Source: Mucilaginibacter sp. 14171R-50
GTDB lineage: Bacteria; Bacteroidota; Bacteroidia; Sphingobacteriales; Sphingobacteriaceae
Direction: 5' to 3'
Assembly (NCBI RefSeq): GCF_010093045.1
Contig: NZ_CP048115.1
Coordinates: 1,736,001 to 1,800,000, forward strand
Length of the DNA: 64,000 nucleotides
Below are positions 38,642-47,144 of the stretch, piece by piece (the first letter of the stretch is position 1; the number at the start of each line of letters is the position of its first letter). The notes under the pieces are model-generated. The model saw only the letters and a list, made by a program, of their open reading frames with translations. It made no database searches and was not told the DNA's origin. The translations under genes were made by a program, and so were the position numbers.

Positions 38642-39163
38642 CTAAAATCTGATAAACTTATCTATTTGCTCGTTGGTAAAGCGCAGGGTATCTTCGGCTG
38701 TAAGGTTGCCTTGTTCGTCCATTTCTTTACGGATAGATGCAATGTGTAATTTCAGGGGCATAACTTGCAGGTTAAGGTAATGGCAAACCCCTGTAAAATG
38801 ATCGATGCCACGGATGTTGCCATACTTGCCCGATGATAGCCCTACCAGCGCCGCTTTTTTATCATAAAAGCTTTCGGGAAAGCTGCACGCGTCAACAAAA
38901 ACCTTTAAAACGCCTGGGTAGCTGCCATTATATTCGGGGATGATAAAAAGGAATTTTTCGGTAGCTGTTATCTGGTTTTGTATGGTGGTAAAAGCTTCGC
39001 TGCGCTTGCCGTAAAGGTCAGTTTCTATCAGGTTGGGCGGCAGCTGCGTCAACGACAGTAAATTAGTTTGCATCCCCTTTGCCGCAAGTTGCCTTTGATA
39101 ATACTGCGCCAGTTTAAGGGTTGAACTGTTAGGGCGATTTGTTGAGGCTATGATAGTTACCAT
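38642..39163 (-). CDS. NADPH-dependent FMN reductase family protein
   Basis: A 173-residue flavodoxin-like protein. The FMN phosphate-binding loop is at the N-terminus (IIASTNRPNSSTLKLA), FLFIIPEYNGSYPGVLKVFV is the conserved flavin-contacting element, and KKAALVGLSSGKYGNIRGID follows. Such enzymes reduce FMN, quinones or chromate with NAD(P)H in the cytosol. The start codon lies three bases from an inverted-word island that also fills the divergent spacer to parA. Confidence 0.85.
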   Translation of the reverse strand: MVTIIASTNRPNSSTLKLAQYYQRQLAAKGMQTNLLSLTQLPPNLIETDLYGKRSEAFTTIQNQITATEKFLFIIPEYNGSYPGVLKVFVDACSFPESFYDKKAALVGLSSGKYGNIRGIDHFTGVCHYLNLQVMPLKLHIASIRKEMDEQGNLTAEDTLRFTNEQIDKFIRF

Positions 39164-39165
39164 GT

Positions 39166-39280
39166 TATTAGTGAGTAGTGAATGCAGAATGGCGAGCAGT
39201 TAGAATTACAAATTTCAGAACAGGTTCAATAGCGGTTTTAACCAACTTGTTAACTAATCTCCACTCACTAATCACTACTT
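39166..39280. repeat. Inverted-word intergenic island (AGTGATTAG family)
   Basis: Left arm TTATTAGTGAGTAGTGAATG, right arm ACTCACTAATCACTACTT, inverted copies of the same AGTGA/TTAGTGAG words around a unique centre. It starts three bases from the FMN reductase start codon. It shares words with the island at 60832. Confidence 0.6.
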
Positions 39281-39438
39281 AAACCAAATCCCACAATGTT
39301 TGTAAGTTGGCAAAACTGTTAATTTCTCAATTATTTAAATCCGTATCTTTAGCGGCGGATAAAAAACAATACAAACATAGAAATTTCTGTTTCTGTTTTT
39401 CGTTGTAATAACCGCAGATATAAATTTTTGAGACACAG

Positions 39439-40242
39439 ATGAGTAAAATTATTGCTTTAGCCAATCAAAAGGGTGGGGTTGGAAAAACCACATCATCAAT
39501 AAACCTTGCCGCAAGCTTAGCCGTGCTGGAATATCGTACCTTACTGGTTGATGCAGATCCGCAGGCTAACTCAACCTCGGGTATTGGTTTTGATCCGCGC
39601 AATATCAAAAACAGCATCTACGAGTGCATTATAAACGATATTAATCCCCATGATGCCATCCAAAAAACCGAAACACCAAACCTTGACCTTCTGCCAGCGC
39701 ATATAGACCTGGTTGGGGCCGAGATAGAGATGATAAACCTGCCCAACCGCGAGTATAAAATGAAAGCTGTATTAGAAAGCGTGCGGGATGAGTACGATTT
39801 TATCATTATAGATTGCTCGCCATCGCTCGGACTGATCACCATCAACGCCCTTACTGCGGCCGACTCGGTAATTATACCGGTACAATGCGAATACTTCGCG
39901 CTTGAAGGCCTGGGCAAACTGCTTAACACGATTAAAATTGTACAGTCGCGCTTAAACACAGCTTTGCAGATAGAGGGGATACTATTAACCATGTACGATG
40001 TGCGCCTGCGCCTTTCAAACCAGGTGGTTGACGAGGTTCGCACCCATTTTGAAGATATGGTATTTGATACCATTATACAACGTAATACCCGCTTAAGCGA
40101 GGCGCCAAGCTTCGGTATATCAGTGATTATGCACGATGCAAACTGTAAAGGTGCCGTAAACTATTTAAACCTTGCCCGCGAAATTATCCGCAAAAACGGC
40201 CTGGTTAGCAACGAGGAACTGGCAACCACGGTAACAGCTTAA
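39439..40242 (+). CDS. parA: ParA chromosome partitioning ATPase
   Basis: A 267-residue deviant Walker ATPase: ALANQKGGVGKTTSSINLAA (P-loop with the signature Lys), LLVDADPQANSTSGIGFD (Walker A') and DFIIIDCSPSLGLITINALT (Walker B). With ParB bound at parS it segregates replicated origins along the nucleoid. It starts a five-gene operon and is five bases from parB. No DNA-binding N-terminal extension, so it is a chromosomal Soj-type rather than a plasmid P1-type ParA. Confidence 0.95.
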   Translation: MSKIIALANQKGGVGKTTSSINLAASLAVLEYRTLLVDADPQANSTSGIGFDPRNIKNSIYECIINDINPHDAIQKTETPNLDLLPAHIDLVGAEIEMINLPNREYKMKAVLESVRDEYDFIIIDCSPSLGLITINALTAADSVIIPVQCEYFALEGLGKLLNTIKIVQSRLNTALQIEGILLTMYDVRLRLSNQVVDEVRTHFEDMVFDTIIQRNTRLSEAPSFGISVIMHDANCKGAVNYLNLAREIIRKNGLVSNEELATTVTA

Positions 40243-40246
40243 AAAG

Positions 40247-41170
40247 ATGAGTACAGAAAAAAGAAACGCTCTTGGCAAAGGGTTAAGCGCCCTGTTAAAC
40301 GATTCGCCAAGCGTACTTCCATATAAAAGCAATAATGCCGGCGAAAAGGTTAATTCAAGCTCTGTTTCTGAACTGGATAGCCTTGGATCTGTCAATGAGA
40401 TCAGGATCAGCGAAATAGAAGTTAACCCTTTTCAGCCCCGCACAGAGTTTGACGAACAGGCCCTTGCCGACCTGGCAGCTTCAATAAAGCTGCAGGGATT
40501 GATACAGCCTATCACCGTACGTAAAGTAAGCGCGCATGCCTATCAGCTCATATCGGGCGAGCGCAGGCTGCGTGCATCGAAAATTGCCGGTCTTACCCAA
40601 ATACCGGCTTACGTGCGTACCGCCAACGATCAGCAAATGCTGGAGATGGCGCTTATAGAAAATATACAGCGCGAAAACCTTAACGCAATTGAGGTTGCAC
40701 TTAGCTTTCAGCGCATGATTGATGAGTGCAGCCTGAAACAGGAAGAGCTTGGCGATCGTGTCAGCAAAAACCGGTCTACCGTTACCAATTACTTAAGGCT
40801 GCTGAAATTGCCGCCTGCTATACAGGCGTCGTTACGGGATGGGGCCATAACTATGGGCCATGCCAAAGCACTTTTAGCGGTTGAAGATCCTGCCGCGCAG
40901 CTTTACATCCACCAGCAGATCATCAAACAGGAACTATCTGTACGCAAAGTGGAGGAGATGGTAAGGGAAATGCAAAAGGCCCCGGTAAAAAAGGAGGGCA
41001 AACAGCCCGAACCGCTCTCGTACCAGTTGCAGAAGGTTGAGGATGACCTCGCTTCAAAATTCAGCACAAGGGTTAAGCTTAAAGTTACCAGCCAGGGCAA
41101 TGGATCGATAGAAATACCGTTCTTATCCGAAGATGATCTGGGGCGTATACTCGAAATGCTGGATTGGTAA
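40247..41170 (+). CDS. parB: ParB chromosome partitioning DNA-binding protein
   Basis: A 307-residue ParB/Spo0J family CTPase. N-terminal KRNALGKGLSALL (interaction with ParA), ParB/Srx domain with NPFQPRTEFDEQALADLAAS and YQLISGERRLRASKIAGLTQ, helix-turn-helix with SKNRSTVTNYLRLLKLPPAI, and a C-terminal dimerisation part. It nucleates at parS, spreads and loads condensin. I saw no 16-base parS palindrome within the window. Confidence 0.95.
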   Translation: MSTEKRNALGKGLSALLNDSPSVLPYKSNNAGEKVNSSSVSELDSLGSVNEIRISEIEVNPFQPRTEFDEQALADLAASIKLQGLIQPITVRKVSAHAYQLISGERRLRASKIAGLTQIPAYVRTANDQQMLEMALIENIQRENLNAIEVALSFQRMIDECSLKQEELGDRVSKNRSTVTNYLRLLKLPPAIQASLRDGAITMGHAKALLAVEDPAAQLYIHQQIIKQELSVRKVEEMVREMQKAPVKKEGKQPEPLSYQLQKVEDDLASKFSTRVKLKVTSQGNGSIEIPFLSEDDLGRILEMLDW

Positions 41171-41173
41171 ACT

Positions 41174-41881
41174 ATGTTAAAGCAACTTTTAACTACTGTA
41201 ATATTTTTATGCTTTGCCTTTTTTGCAATGGGCCAAACCCCCGATACCGTTGCCGCCAAACCTAAACCCGATACAGCAGTTATTAAAAACATTGATACCG
41301 TTAAACGCACTTCGTTTGCGCCAAAAATCAAAAAAGAAAAAGAGTATCACCCGGATAGTACCCATAAGCCCAGCCTGGCTGTAAAGCGGTCGCTTTTTGT
41401 GCCCGGGTGGGGGCAGGTATATAACCACAGGTGGTGGAAAGTCCCCCTTATTTACGCGGGACTTGGCATGCTGGGTAACGCAGTAATTGTTAATCTGCGC
41501 GATTATAAAGTATTTTTAGCCCTTGCAAAGATTACGCGCACGGGTGGTATACCCGAGCCCGGCAGCCCCTTATATGCATCGTACATTAAGTATAAGCGCG
41601 AATACGATTTATACGTGGTGAATTATGGCGCATCAAACCCCGACCTGGAGAACGCCGCCAGCGGTTACCAGCGAAACTTTCAGATAAGCATTTTAAGTAT
41701 CATCGCCGTTTGGGGTGTGCAGGCCATCGATGCTTATATCGATGCAAAGTTCATCAGCTCGTATACAGTGGATAATAATTTATCGATGAAGGTAGCGCCT
41801 ACCCTTGTGCCGCAGCCCATGTATGCCGCAAATTTTAACAGTGCGTTTATTCCGGGTTTAAAATTTACCTTTACGCTTTAA
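41174..41881 (+). CDS. DUF5683 envelope protein
   Basis: A 235-residue protein with signal peptide (MLKQLLTTVIFLCFAFFAMG) and a Pro/Lys-rich linker. The DUF5683 core follows: HKPSLAVKRSLFVPGWGQVY, then NHRWWKVPLIYAGLGMLGN and later IAVWGVQAIDAYIDAKFI. Function is not known. It is regularly found between parB and dapB in Bacteroidota; here it is three bases after parB and 18 before dapB. Confidence 0.85.
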   Translation: MLKQLLTTVIFLCFAFFAMGQTPDTVAAKPKPDTAVIKNIDTVKRTSFAPKIKKEKEYHPDSTHKPSLAVKRSLFVPGWGQVYNHRWWKVPLIYAGLGMLGNAVIVNLRDYKVFLALAKITRTGGIPEPGSPLYASYIKYKREYDLYVVNYGASNPDLENAASGYQRNFQISILSIIAVWGVQAIDAYIDAKFISSYTVDNNLSMKVAPTLVPQPMYAANFNSAFIPGLKFTFTL

Positions 41882-41899
41882 ATGTAAAAGCACACACCA

Positions 41900-42649
41900 A
41901 TGAAAATTGCATTGTTAGGTTACGGCAAAATGGGTAAGATAATCGAAAAGATAGCCCACGACCGGAAGCATGAGATCGTACTAAAGATAGATTACGGCAA
42001 CCTTAACGAACTGACCACCGAAAACCTGCAAAAGGCTGATGTAGCCATTGAGTTTAGCACACCATCAACCGTTTTGGGGAATATTGAAAGTTGTTTTAAG
42101 GCAGGTGTACCTATAGTGGTTGGTACAACCGGTTGGCATAACGAAATGGCGCAGATAAAGGAACAGTGTGCATATCATAAAGGATCGTTCATATACGCAA
42201 CCAATTTTAGCGTAGGCGTTAATATATTTTTTCATGTAAATAAAGTGCTTGCGCGGCTAATGAACAATTACCCGTATTACGATGTTCAGGTGGAAGAGAT
42301 ACACCATACGCAAAAGCTCGATTCGCCGAGCGGTACGGCCATTACCATTGCCGAGGGTATTATTGACAGCCTGGACAGTAAAAAGGAGTGGAAGAACGTT
42401 TTGATAAGCGATGATAAGCCTGACGATGAAATGGTTGCCGCCGATGAGGTGCTTATAGAATCGTTAAGGATAGAGAACATACCCGGCACCCATACCGTTA
42501 TTTACGACTCGGAGGTGGATACCATTGAGTTTAAGCATACCGCTCATAACCGCAATGGATTTGCCCTGGGAGCGGTGCTTGCGGCCGAATGGATAAAGGA
42601 TAAAAAAGGATTTTATTCTGTTGAGGATATGTTTGATTTTAATAACTAA
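41900..42649 (+). CDS. dapB: 4-hydroxy-tetrahydrodipicolinate reductase
   Basis: A 249-residue cytosolic enzyme of lysine and meso-diaminopimelate synthesis; it reduces hydroxytetrahydrodipicolinate with NAD(P)H. The nucleotide-binding loop is IALLGYGKMGK (3-13), the family motif VEEIHHTQKLDSPSGTA is at 131-147 with the catalytic His pair and Lys, and VVGTTGW (73-79) contacts substrate. Complete. It links the operon to peptidoglycan precursor supply. Confidence 0.95.
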   Translation: MKIALLGYGKMGKIIEKIAHDRKHEIVLKIDYGNLNELTTENLQKADVAIEFSTPSTVLGNIESCFKAGVPIVVGTTGWHNEMAQIKEQCAYHKGSFIYATNFSVGVNIFFHVNKVLARLMNNYPYYDVQVEEIHHTQKLDSPSGTAITIAEGIIDSLDSKKEWKNVLISDDKPDDEMVAADEVLIESLRIENIPGTHTVIYDSEVDTIEFKHTAHNRNGFALGAVLAAEWIKDKKGFYSVEDMFDFNN

Positions 42650-42671
42650 TTTGCTGCCCAATATTTAAGTG

Positions 42672-43808
42672 ATGAACTGGAAATTCTGGAACAAAAATAA
42701 ATCTAAAGATAAAACGAAGAAAAAAAAGAGCGCCGCCCGCGAGTGGACCGATGCCATTATTTTTGCTGTTATAGCCGCTACGCTTATCCGTACGCTTTTT
42801 ATTGAGGCATACACCATACCAACCCCATCAATGGAGCGTTCGCTTTTGGTGGGCGACTTTTTGTTTGTAAGTAAGGTAAACTACGGCGCGCGCACACCTA
42901 TAACGCCCCTGGCGTTCCCGTTTGCGCACCATACCATGCCTATAATTGGCACGAAAGCCTATTGGGATGCCATTAAATTGCCATACTACCGTTTACCGGG
43001 CTTAAGCGAAGTTAAAAAAGGCGATGTAGTGGTGTTTAACTACCCCATGGAGGCCGATTCGCCGTTTTACAGGCCGGTGGATAAACGGGAGAATTATATT
43101 AAGCGTTGCCAGGGTACACCCGGCGATACCGTAAGGATAATTAACGCGCAGGTTTATGTAAATGGGAAGGCCGCTCCCAACCCGCCGGGCGCGCAAACCG
43201 ATTATACCATTACTACCAACGGCACAGATATAAACCCGCAGATATTAAGCGACCTGGAAGTATCTAACTACGAAAATGTACCCTCGCCTACAATGACCAA
43301 AAGCGCCGCCGAGAAGTTAAAAACATATTCTAACATCAAGTCGATAACCCCAAATTACAAACCGCCCGGCATTGCCGATCCGCTTAACCCGGTGTTCCCG
43401 GCGGCATACCCTAAGTATAAGCTCGACCCTAAAAACAAGGATTTTGACTGGAACGTAGATAATTACGGCCCTATCATTATCCCTAAAAAGGGATGGACGG
43501 TGAAACTGGATAGCTTAACTTTACCAGTTTATGGCCGCGCCATTGAGGTTTACGAAGGCAACAAATTAAAGATAGAAAATGGCAAGGTGTTTATTAATGA
43601 TAAGGAAGCTGCGACCTACACCTTTAAAATGAACTATTACTGGATGATGGGGGATAACCGCCATGATAGCGCCGACTCGCGCTACTGGGGTTTTGTACCC
43701 GAAGACCACATTGTAGGTAAGGCCTTGTTTATATGGATGAGCTGGGACGATAATGCATCCTTTTTCAGCAAGATACGCTGGAGCAGGTTATTTATGGGCA
43801 TCCACTAA
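42672..43808 (+). CDS. lepB: Signal peptidase I
   Basis: A 378-residue membrane-anchored peptidase that removes Sec signal peptides. After a lysine-rich N-terminus and one membrane helix (about 26-46) come box B YTIPTPSMERSLLVGDFLFV with catalytic Ser53, box D NYIKRCQGTPGD with Lys144, and box E MGDNRHDSADSRYWGFVPED. A long insert of about 160 residues separates boxes D and E, as is usual in Bacteroidota LepB. The ATG at 42672 is preferred over the GTG one codon upstream. Last gene of the operon, followed by a strong terminator. Confidence 0.95.
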   Translation: MNWKFWNKNKSKDKTKKKKSAAREWTDAIIFAVIAATLIRTLFIEAYTIPTPSMERSLLVGDFLFVSKVNYGARTPITPLAFPFAHHTMPIIGTKAYWDAIKLPYYRLPGLSEVKKGDVVVFNYPMEADSPFYRPVDKRENYIKRCQGTPGDTVRIINAQVYVNGKAAPNPPGAQTDYTITTNGTDINPQILSDLEVSNYENVPSPTMTKSAAEKLKTYSNIKSITPNYKPPGIADPLNPVFPAAYPKYKLDPKNKDFDWNVDNYGPIIIPKKGWTVKLDSLTLPVYGRAIEVYEGNKLKIENGKVFINDKEAATYTFKMNYYWMMGDNRHDSADSRYWGFVPEDHIVGKALFIWMSWDDNASFFSKIRWSRLFMGIH

Positions 43809-43831
43809 ACAGACCTGTTCAAAATATTCGA

Positions 43832-43860
43832 AGCCCTGTTCGCAAGAACGGGGCTTTTTT
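43832..43860 (+). terminator. Rho-independent terminator of the parAB-dapB-lepB operon
   Basis: Ten-bp stem AGCCCTGTTC / GAACGGGGCT with a GCAA tetraloop, followed by T6. One G-T pair. Confidence 0.9.
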
Positions 43861-43869
43861 GTTCGGGGG

Positions 43870-44832
43870 CTATTCCCCAATATATTTTAAGCCTATAATC
43901 GCCCTGGCATCATCTATCATCTTGATCATCCGCCTTGACATATCGTGCGTAATAACCGGGCTCTCCACCGCGCCCGACCTCATCAGATCAACAAAGTGGG
44001 TTATCTCGTAGTTCAATCCGCCGGCAGTGAAAGGTTCGTTAATTTCTACTATACGCCCGTCAAGGTAATCAATAGTGGCCTTTGCAGGGTTCCACCAATT
44101 TTTGTGAATGGTGATATGGCCCAGGGTGCCGCATATCAGGGCGTCGCCCTTGCCATGCAGATCAAACCCGCCATACAGTTGCGCGTAGCCGCCCCGGTGC
44201 CGCGTCTGAAATATACTGAACATATCAACCTGCAGCCCGCTAAAGCGGCCCATAGCCTGTATTTCCTCGGTTTCGCCAAGCCAGTCTATCGCTAAAAAAG
44301 CTTCGTATATCCCTATTTGCATTAAGGCTCCACCTGCCAGTTCGTGACTAAAGTTGGGATGATCGCGGCTAATATCCGCTACCGACGAGCCCGCCCTTAC
44401 GTAGCCCACCGGCCCAACCGGATCGTGCTGTAGATGTTCTTTCAGTTTTTTATAGAGGGGGTAAAAGGGCGGTTTCATACCCTCCATAAATAATAGGCCG
44501 GTTGATTTGGCTACTGCAAGTACTTCGTTAAGTTGCCCTAAGTTTAGCGTTGCAGGTTTTTCGCACAAAACATGTTTACCGGCATTCATGGCTTTTATAC
44601 TATAGTCGGCATGGGTATCGGGCAGCGTAGCTATATAAACCGCGTCAATATCACTTGCTAAAAGCTCTTCGGTGCTGCAGCAGGCCCTGCCACCGTATAG
44701 TGCAACAAAGGCGTCAACCGTTTCGGCCCGGCGCGAGTACGAGGCCGCAAGTACATTGCCGGGCAAAGCACTTAACCCCTGCATAAACCTGTGTGCTATA
44801 CGTCCGCAGCCAATAATACCCCATTTTGTCAT
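43870..44832 (-). CDS. Gfo/Idh/MocA family oxidoreductase
   Basis: A 320-residue NAD(P)-dependent dehydrogenase. Rossmann loop WGIIGCGRIAHRFMQGL at the N-terminus, the conserved HVLCEKPATLNL with the catalytic Lys, and a C-terminal beta-sheet domain with GGALMQIGIYEAFLAIDWLG. Members act on sugars, inositols or dihydrodiols. The substrate cannot be read from the sequence. Signal peptide absent, so cytosolic. Confidence 0.9.
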   Translation of the reverse strand: MTKWGIIGCGRIAHRFMQGLSALPGNVLAASYSRRAETVDAFVALYGGRACCSTEELLASDIDAVYIATLPDTHADYSIKAMNAGKHVLCEKPATLNLGQLNEVLAVAKSTGLLFMEGMKPPFYPLYKKLKEHLQHDPVGPVGYVRAGSSVADISRDHPNFSHELAGGALMQIGIYEAFLAIDWLGETEEIQAMGRFSGLQVDMFSIFQTRHRGGYAQLYGGFDLHGKGDALICGTLGHITIHKNWWNPAKATIDYLDGRIVEINEPFTAGGLNYEITHFVDLMRSGAVESPVITHDMSRRMIKMIDDARAIIGLKYIGE

Positions 44833-44840
44833 GTTGTAAA

Positions 44841-44954
44841 AGTCTTAAGTTGGGTCTTTAGTCGAAAGTCAAAAATGCGATTTAGTTTTCAATAAAAAAG
44901 CCCTAAGCTATTGGCTTAAGGCTTTCTGACTAAAGACTTTCGCTTTAAGACTTG
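44841..44954. repeat. Inverted-word intergenic island (AGTCTTTAGTC family)
   Basis: Left arm AGTCTTAAGTTGGGTCTTTA then GTCGAAAGTC, right arm GACTAAAGACTTTCGC then TTTAAGACTTG: the same 6-10-base words, inverted. The island fills the spacer from 9 bases before one start codon to the stop codon of the next gene and encloses a terminator hairpin. Confidence 0.6.
44894..44925 (-). terminator. Rho-independent terminator after the lipoprotein gene
   Basis: Stem AAAGCC(T)TAAGC / GCTTAGGGCTTT with a short AATA-type loop, followed on the minus strand by T6. It stops transcription of the gene at 44955. Confidence 0.75.
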
Positions 44955-46016
44955 TTACTGGTACTGGATATAAATAGGGTAAGGGCTGTACCGTGATAAC
45001 ACCTCTTGCGGGGTCAGCATGTGGTGGGGCGCTTTCTTAATATCATTTTTGTAAAATAGCTTAAAGCCTGTAAACTGTACGGGCTCCTGGTTTATAAAGT
45101 AACGGTAAGTGCCTGTTTTAAGGTCTGGTTCGCCCCAGCCGTCCATATCCATCACTATCTGCACTTCGGGGCGCAGTTTGATGTTTTTATAGTTAGTAAC
45201 CATCTTTTTTGTAAAGCGGTGTACAACTAAAATTTTTGGCGGCAAACCGTTCTTTTTAACAATATTGGCTAAATAATTTGATACATAGTTTACATCGGCG
45301 GCATCGTAAGTACCAATTTTTTTGCCCGGTTTGGTACCGTCTTTCATCGAAAATTCAGGGTCCATACCAAAATGCACCTGCGGCATTTTCAAATATTTTT
45401 CAAATAAGGGCAGTTCGGCCTGTATATTACTTAATGCAACCTGAACATCTAAAAATACTATAGCGTGCGCTTTTTTAGCCAATGCTAATACACTATCTAT
45501 CTGTTTAAACGGCATTCGGTAACGGTATTTACCATCCTTACCGCCATCGCCCTGGGCAACTACAGCAATATAGTGCAGCGCCGGTTGTACGGGCGTTTTA
45601 GGATCGGCTTTTTCCCAGGCCTTTACTTCGCTTTTTAGTTTAGCAAGCATTTCGTTTGGCGGTAATTCTCCCAATATCCCCATCCTTTTCGAGTACAGGT
45701 TGCCGTAAAAAGCCACTACCCTTTTAAAAGGCAAAATTGCGCCGCCTAATGGGTAAGGCTGGTTTTTAACCGGCCAGCGACCGCTGGTATCGGTATGGGC
45801 ATTAAATTTTAACAGCTCATCGTATTTGGCTTTGTCGGTTGGCGGGTAGCTCGACTTAACAACGCTCACAGTGTCGGCTTCTTCGCCTGTTGCTTTTGCG
45901 GTGGTATCGGCCTTTTTGTCGGCGGTTTTGCTGCCGCTGCTTTGGCTGCAGGCCGTAAATAATACTAATGAACATACCGCGAACAGAGCGGAAAAAACTA
46001 CGCTTTTCAATTTCAT
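44955..46016 (-). CDS. Lipoprotein of unknown function, possible TIM-barrel fold
   Basis: A 353-residue lipoprotein. Signal MKLKSVVFSALFAVCSLVLF then TACSQSS places the lipid-modified Cys at residue 23. A Lys/Ala/Thr linker follows. The globular part has alternating strand-helix stretches (LPFKRVVAFYGNLYSKRMGI, ALHYIAVVAQGD, KAHAIVFLDVQVAL, MPQVHFGMDPEFSM, PPKILVVHRFTKKMV, EVQIVMDMDGWGEPD) with acidic residues at strand ends, as in a TIM-barrel hydrolase. I do not recognise the family. No obvious operon partner. Confidence 0.75.
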   Translation of the reverse strand: MKLKSVVFSALFAVCSLVLFTACSQSSGSKTADKKADTTAKATGEEADTVSVVKSSYPPTDKAKYDELLKFNAHTDTSGRWPVKNQPYPLGGAILPFKRVVAFYGNLYSKRMGILGELPPNEMLAKLKSEVKAWEKADPKTPVQPALHYIAVVAQGDGGKDGKYRYRMPFKQIDSVLALAKKAHAIVFLDVQVALSNIQAELPLFEKYLKMPQVHFGMDPEFSMKDGTKPGKKIGTYDAADVNYVSNYLANIVKKNGLPPKILVVHRFTKKMVTNYKNIKLRPEVQIVMDMDGWGEPDLKTGTYRYFINQEPVQFTGFKLFYKNDIKKAPHHMLTPQEVLSRYSPYPIYIQYQ

Positions 46017-46104
46017 AGATAAATGGGGTATTTGAGTGTGTGTGTGCCGGCTTTTTTCAGCCTTGTTAAATATAATGCTTGTAAAGATAAAAATAGATAG
46101 GACC

Positions 46105-46992
46105 TTAGCTTTTATTTTTATAAAATTTTCCGAATACCCCTAAAGGTAATTTAGGGCCGGCAGTGGCTTGCAGGTAAAGCTCGCCAATTTCAAGATTTTG
46201 CACTTTTGGGTACGCGTTTTTGATCAGGTTTTCGATGATCACCGACGAGAAGCCAAGCGAGTAGGTATTCAGGATCAGGAAATGCTCATCGGGATCGAGC
46301 AGTTGCATCACATCGCTCATCATTTCGTTGATGTTATCTTCCAACTTCCATTTTTCACCGTTGGGGCCGTTACCATAAGCTGGTGGGTCCAATATAATGC
46401 CGTTGTAGGTTTTACCGCGTTTTACCTCACGTTTCACAAATTTAAGGGCATCCTCAACCATCCAGCGTATATCCTTTAATCCCGACAATTCCTGGTTCTC
46501 GTTTGCCCAGGTAACCACTTGTTTTATCGAATCCACATGCGTGGTATCGGCGCCCGCGGCTTTGGCAATCAGCGATGCGCCACCCGTATAGGCAAACAGG
46601 TTAAGTACCCTGGGTGTCGGCGTTTTAAATTTTTTGATGTTACCCGATATGTAATCCCAGTTAACGGCCTGTTCCGGAAAGATGCCCAGGTGCTTAAACG
46701 AGGTTAAGCCCAGGCGAAATTTGATGGCTACATCATTGTTTTTATATTCGATGTGCCAGCGGTCGGGTGTTTTTTGGTCTTTCTTTATCCAGTCGCCCGC
46801 GGTTGCGCTGCGGCCCTTAAATTTTATATGGTGCAAGCGTTGCCACTCGGCGTTGCTTAAGGCTTTGCTCCAAACGGCCTGCGGCTCGGGGCGTATCAGT
46901 ATGGTATTGCCAAACCTTTCCAGTTTTTCAAAGTCACCGCAATCTATCAGCTCGTAATCTTTCCAGTGGGTAGGGGTAAGCAGTTGGATCAT
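46105..46992 (-). CDS. Class I SAM-dependent (rRNA-type) methyltransferase
   Basis: A 295-residue methyltransferase related to the RlmI/RlmL C-terminal domain. It lacks a PUA domain; the N-terminal 100 residues form a beta domain (IQLLTPTHWKDYELIDCGDF). The SAM-binding motif is VLNLFAYTGGASLIAKAAGA, with HVDSIKQVVTWANENQELSG as motif II, and the catalytic-type DPPAYGNGPNGEKW loop. The typical target is a base in 23S rRNA, but no position can be claimed. The start codon is eight bases from an inverted-word island. Confidence 0.85.
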   Translation of the reverse strand: MIQLLTPTHWKDYELIDCGDFEKLERFGNTILIRPEPQAVWSKALSNAEWQRLHHIKFKGRSATAGDWIKKDQKTPDRWHIEYKNNDVAIKFRLGLTSFKHLGIFPEQAVNWDYISGNIKKFKTPTPRVLNLFAYTGGASLIAKAAGADTTHVDSIKQVVTWANENQELSGLKDIRWMVEDALKFVKREVKRGKTYNGIILDPPAYGNGPNGEKWKLEDNINEMMSDVMQLLDPDEHFLILNTYSLGFSSVIIENLIKNAYPKVQNLEIGELYLQATAGPKLPLGVFGKFYKNKS

Positions 46993-47000
46993 GTTTTTTT

Positions 47001-47139
47001 GAGTCCGAAAGTCGGATAAGACCGAAAGTCGGGAAGTGTTTTAATAGTTAATTGCCAGAACAATATAAAGCCGCAAATTTATACAATCTAATCGAGCTTT
47101 CGTCCTTCTTGCGGACTTTCGGACATCAGACTTCCCGAC
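47001..47139. repeat. Inverted-word intergenic island (CCGAAAGTC family)
   Basis: Left arm GAGTCCGAAAGTCGG, then ACCGAAAGTCGGGAAGT; right arm GCGGACTTTCGGACATC then AGACTTCCCGAC. Both word types (CCGAAAGTC and GTCGGGAAGTC) appear in inverted order around a unique centre of about 70 bases. Confidence 0.65.
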
Positions 47140-47144
47140 TGAAG

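Noticed and set aside
39164..43808. parS site near parAB
   Set aside because: I looked for a 16-base parS-like palindrome (GTTTCACGTGAAAC or GTTCCACGTGGAAC type) and did not see one in the operon or its spacer.
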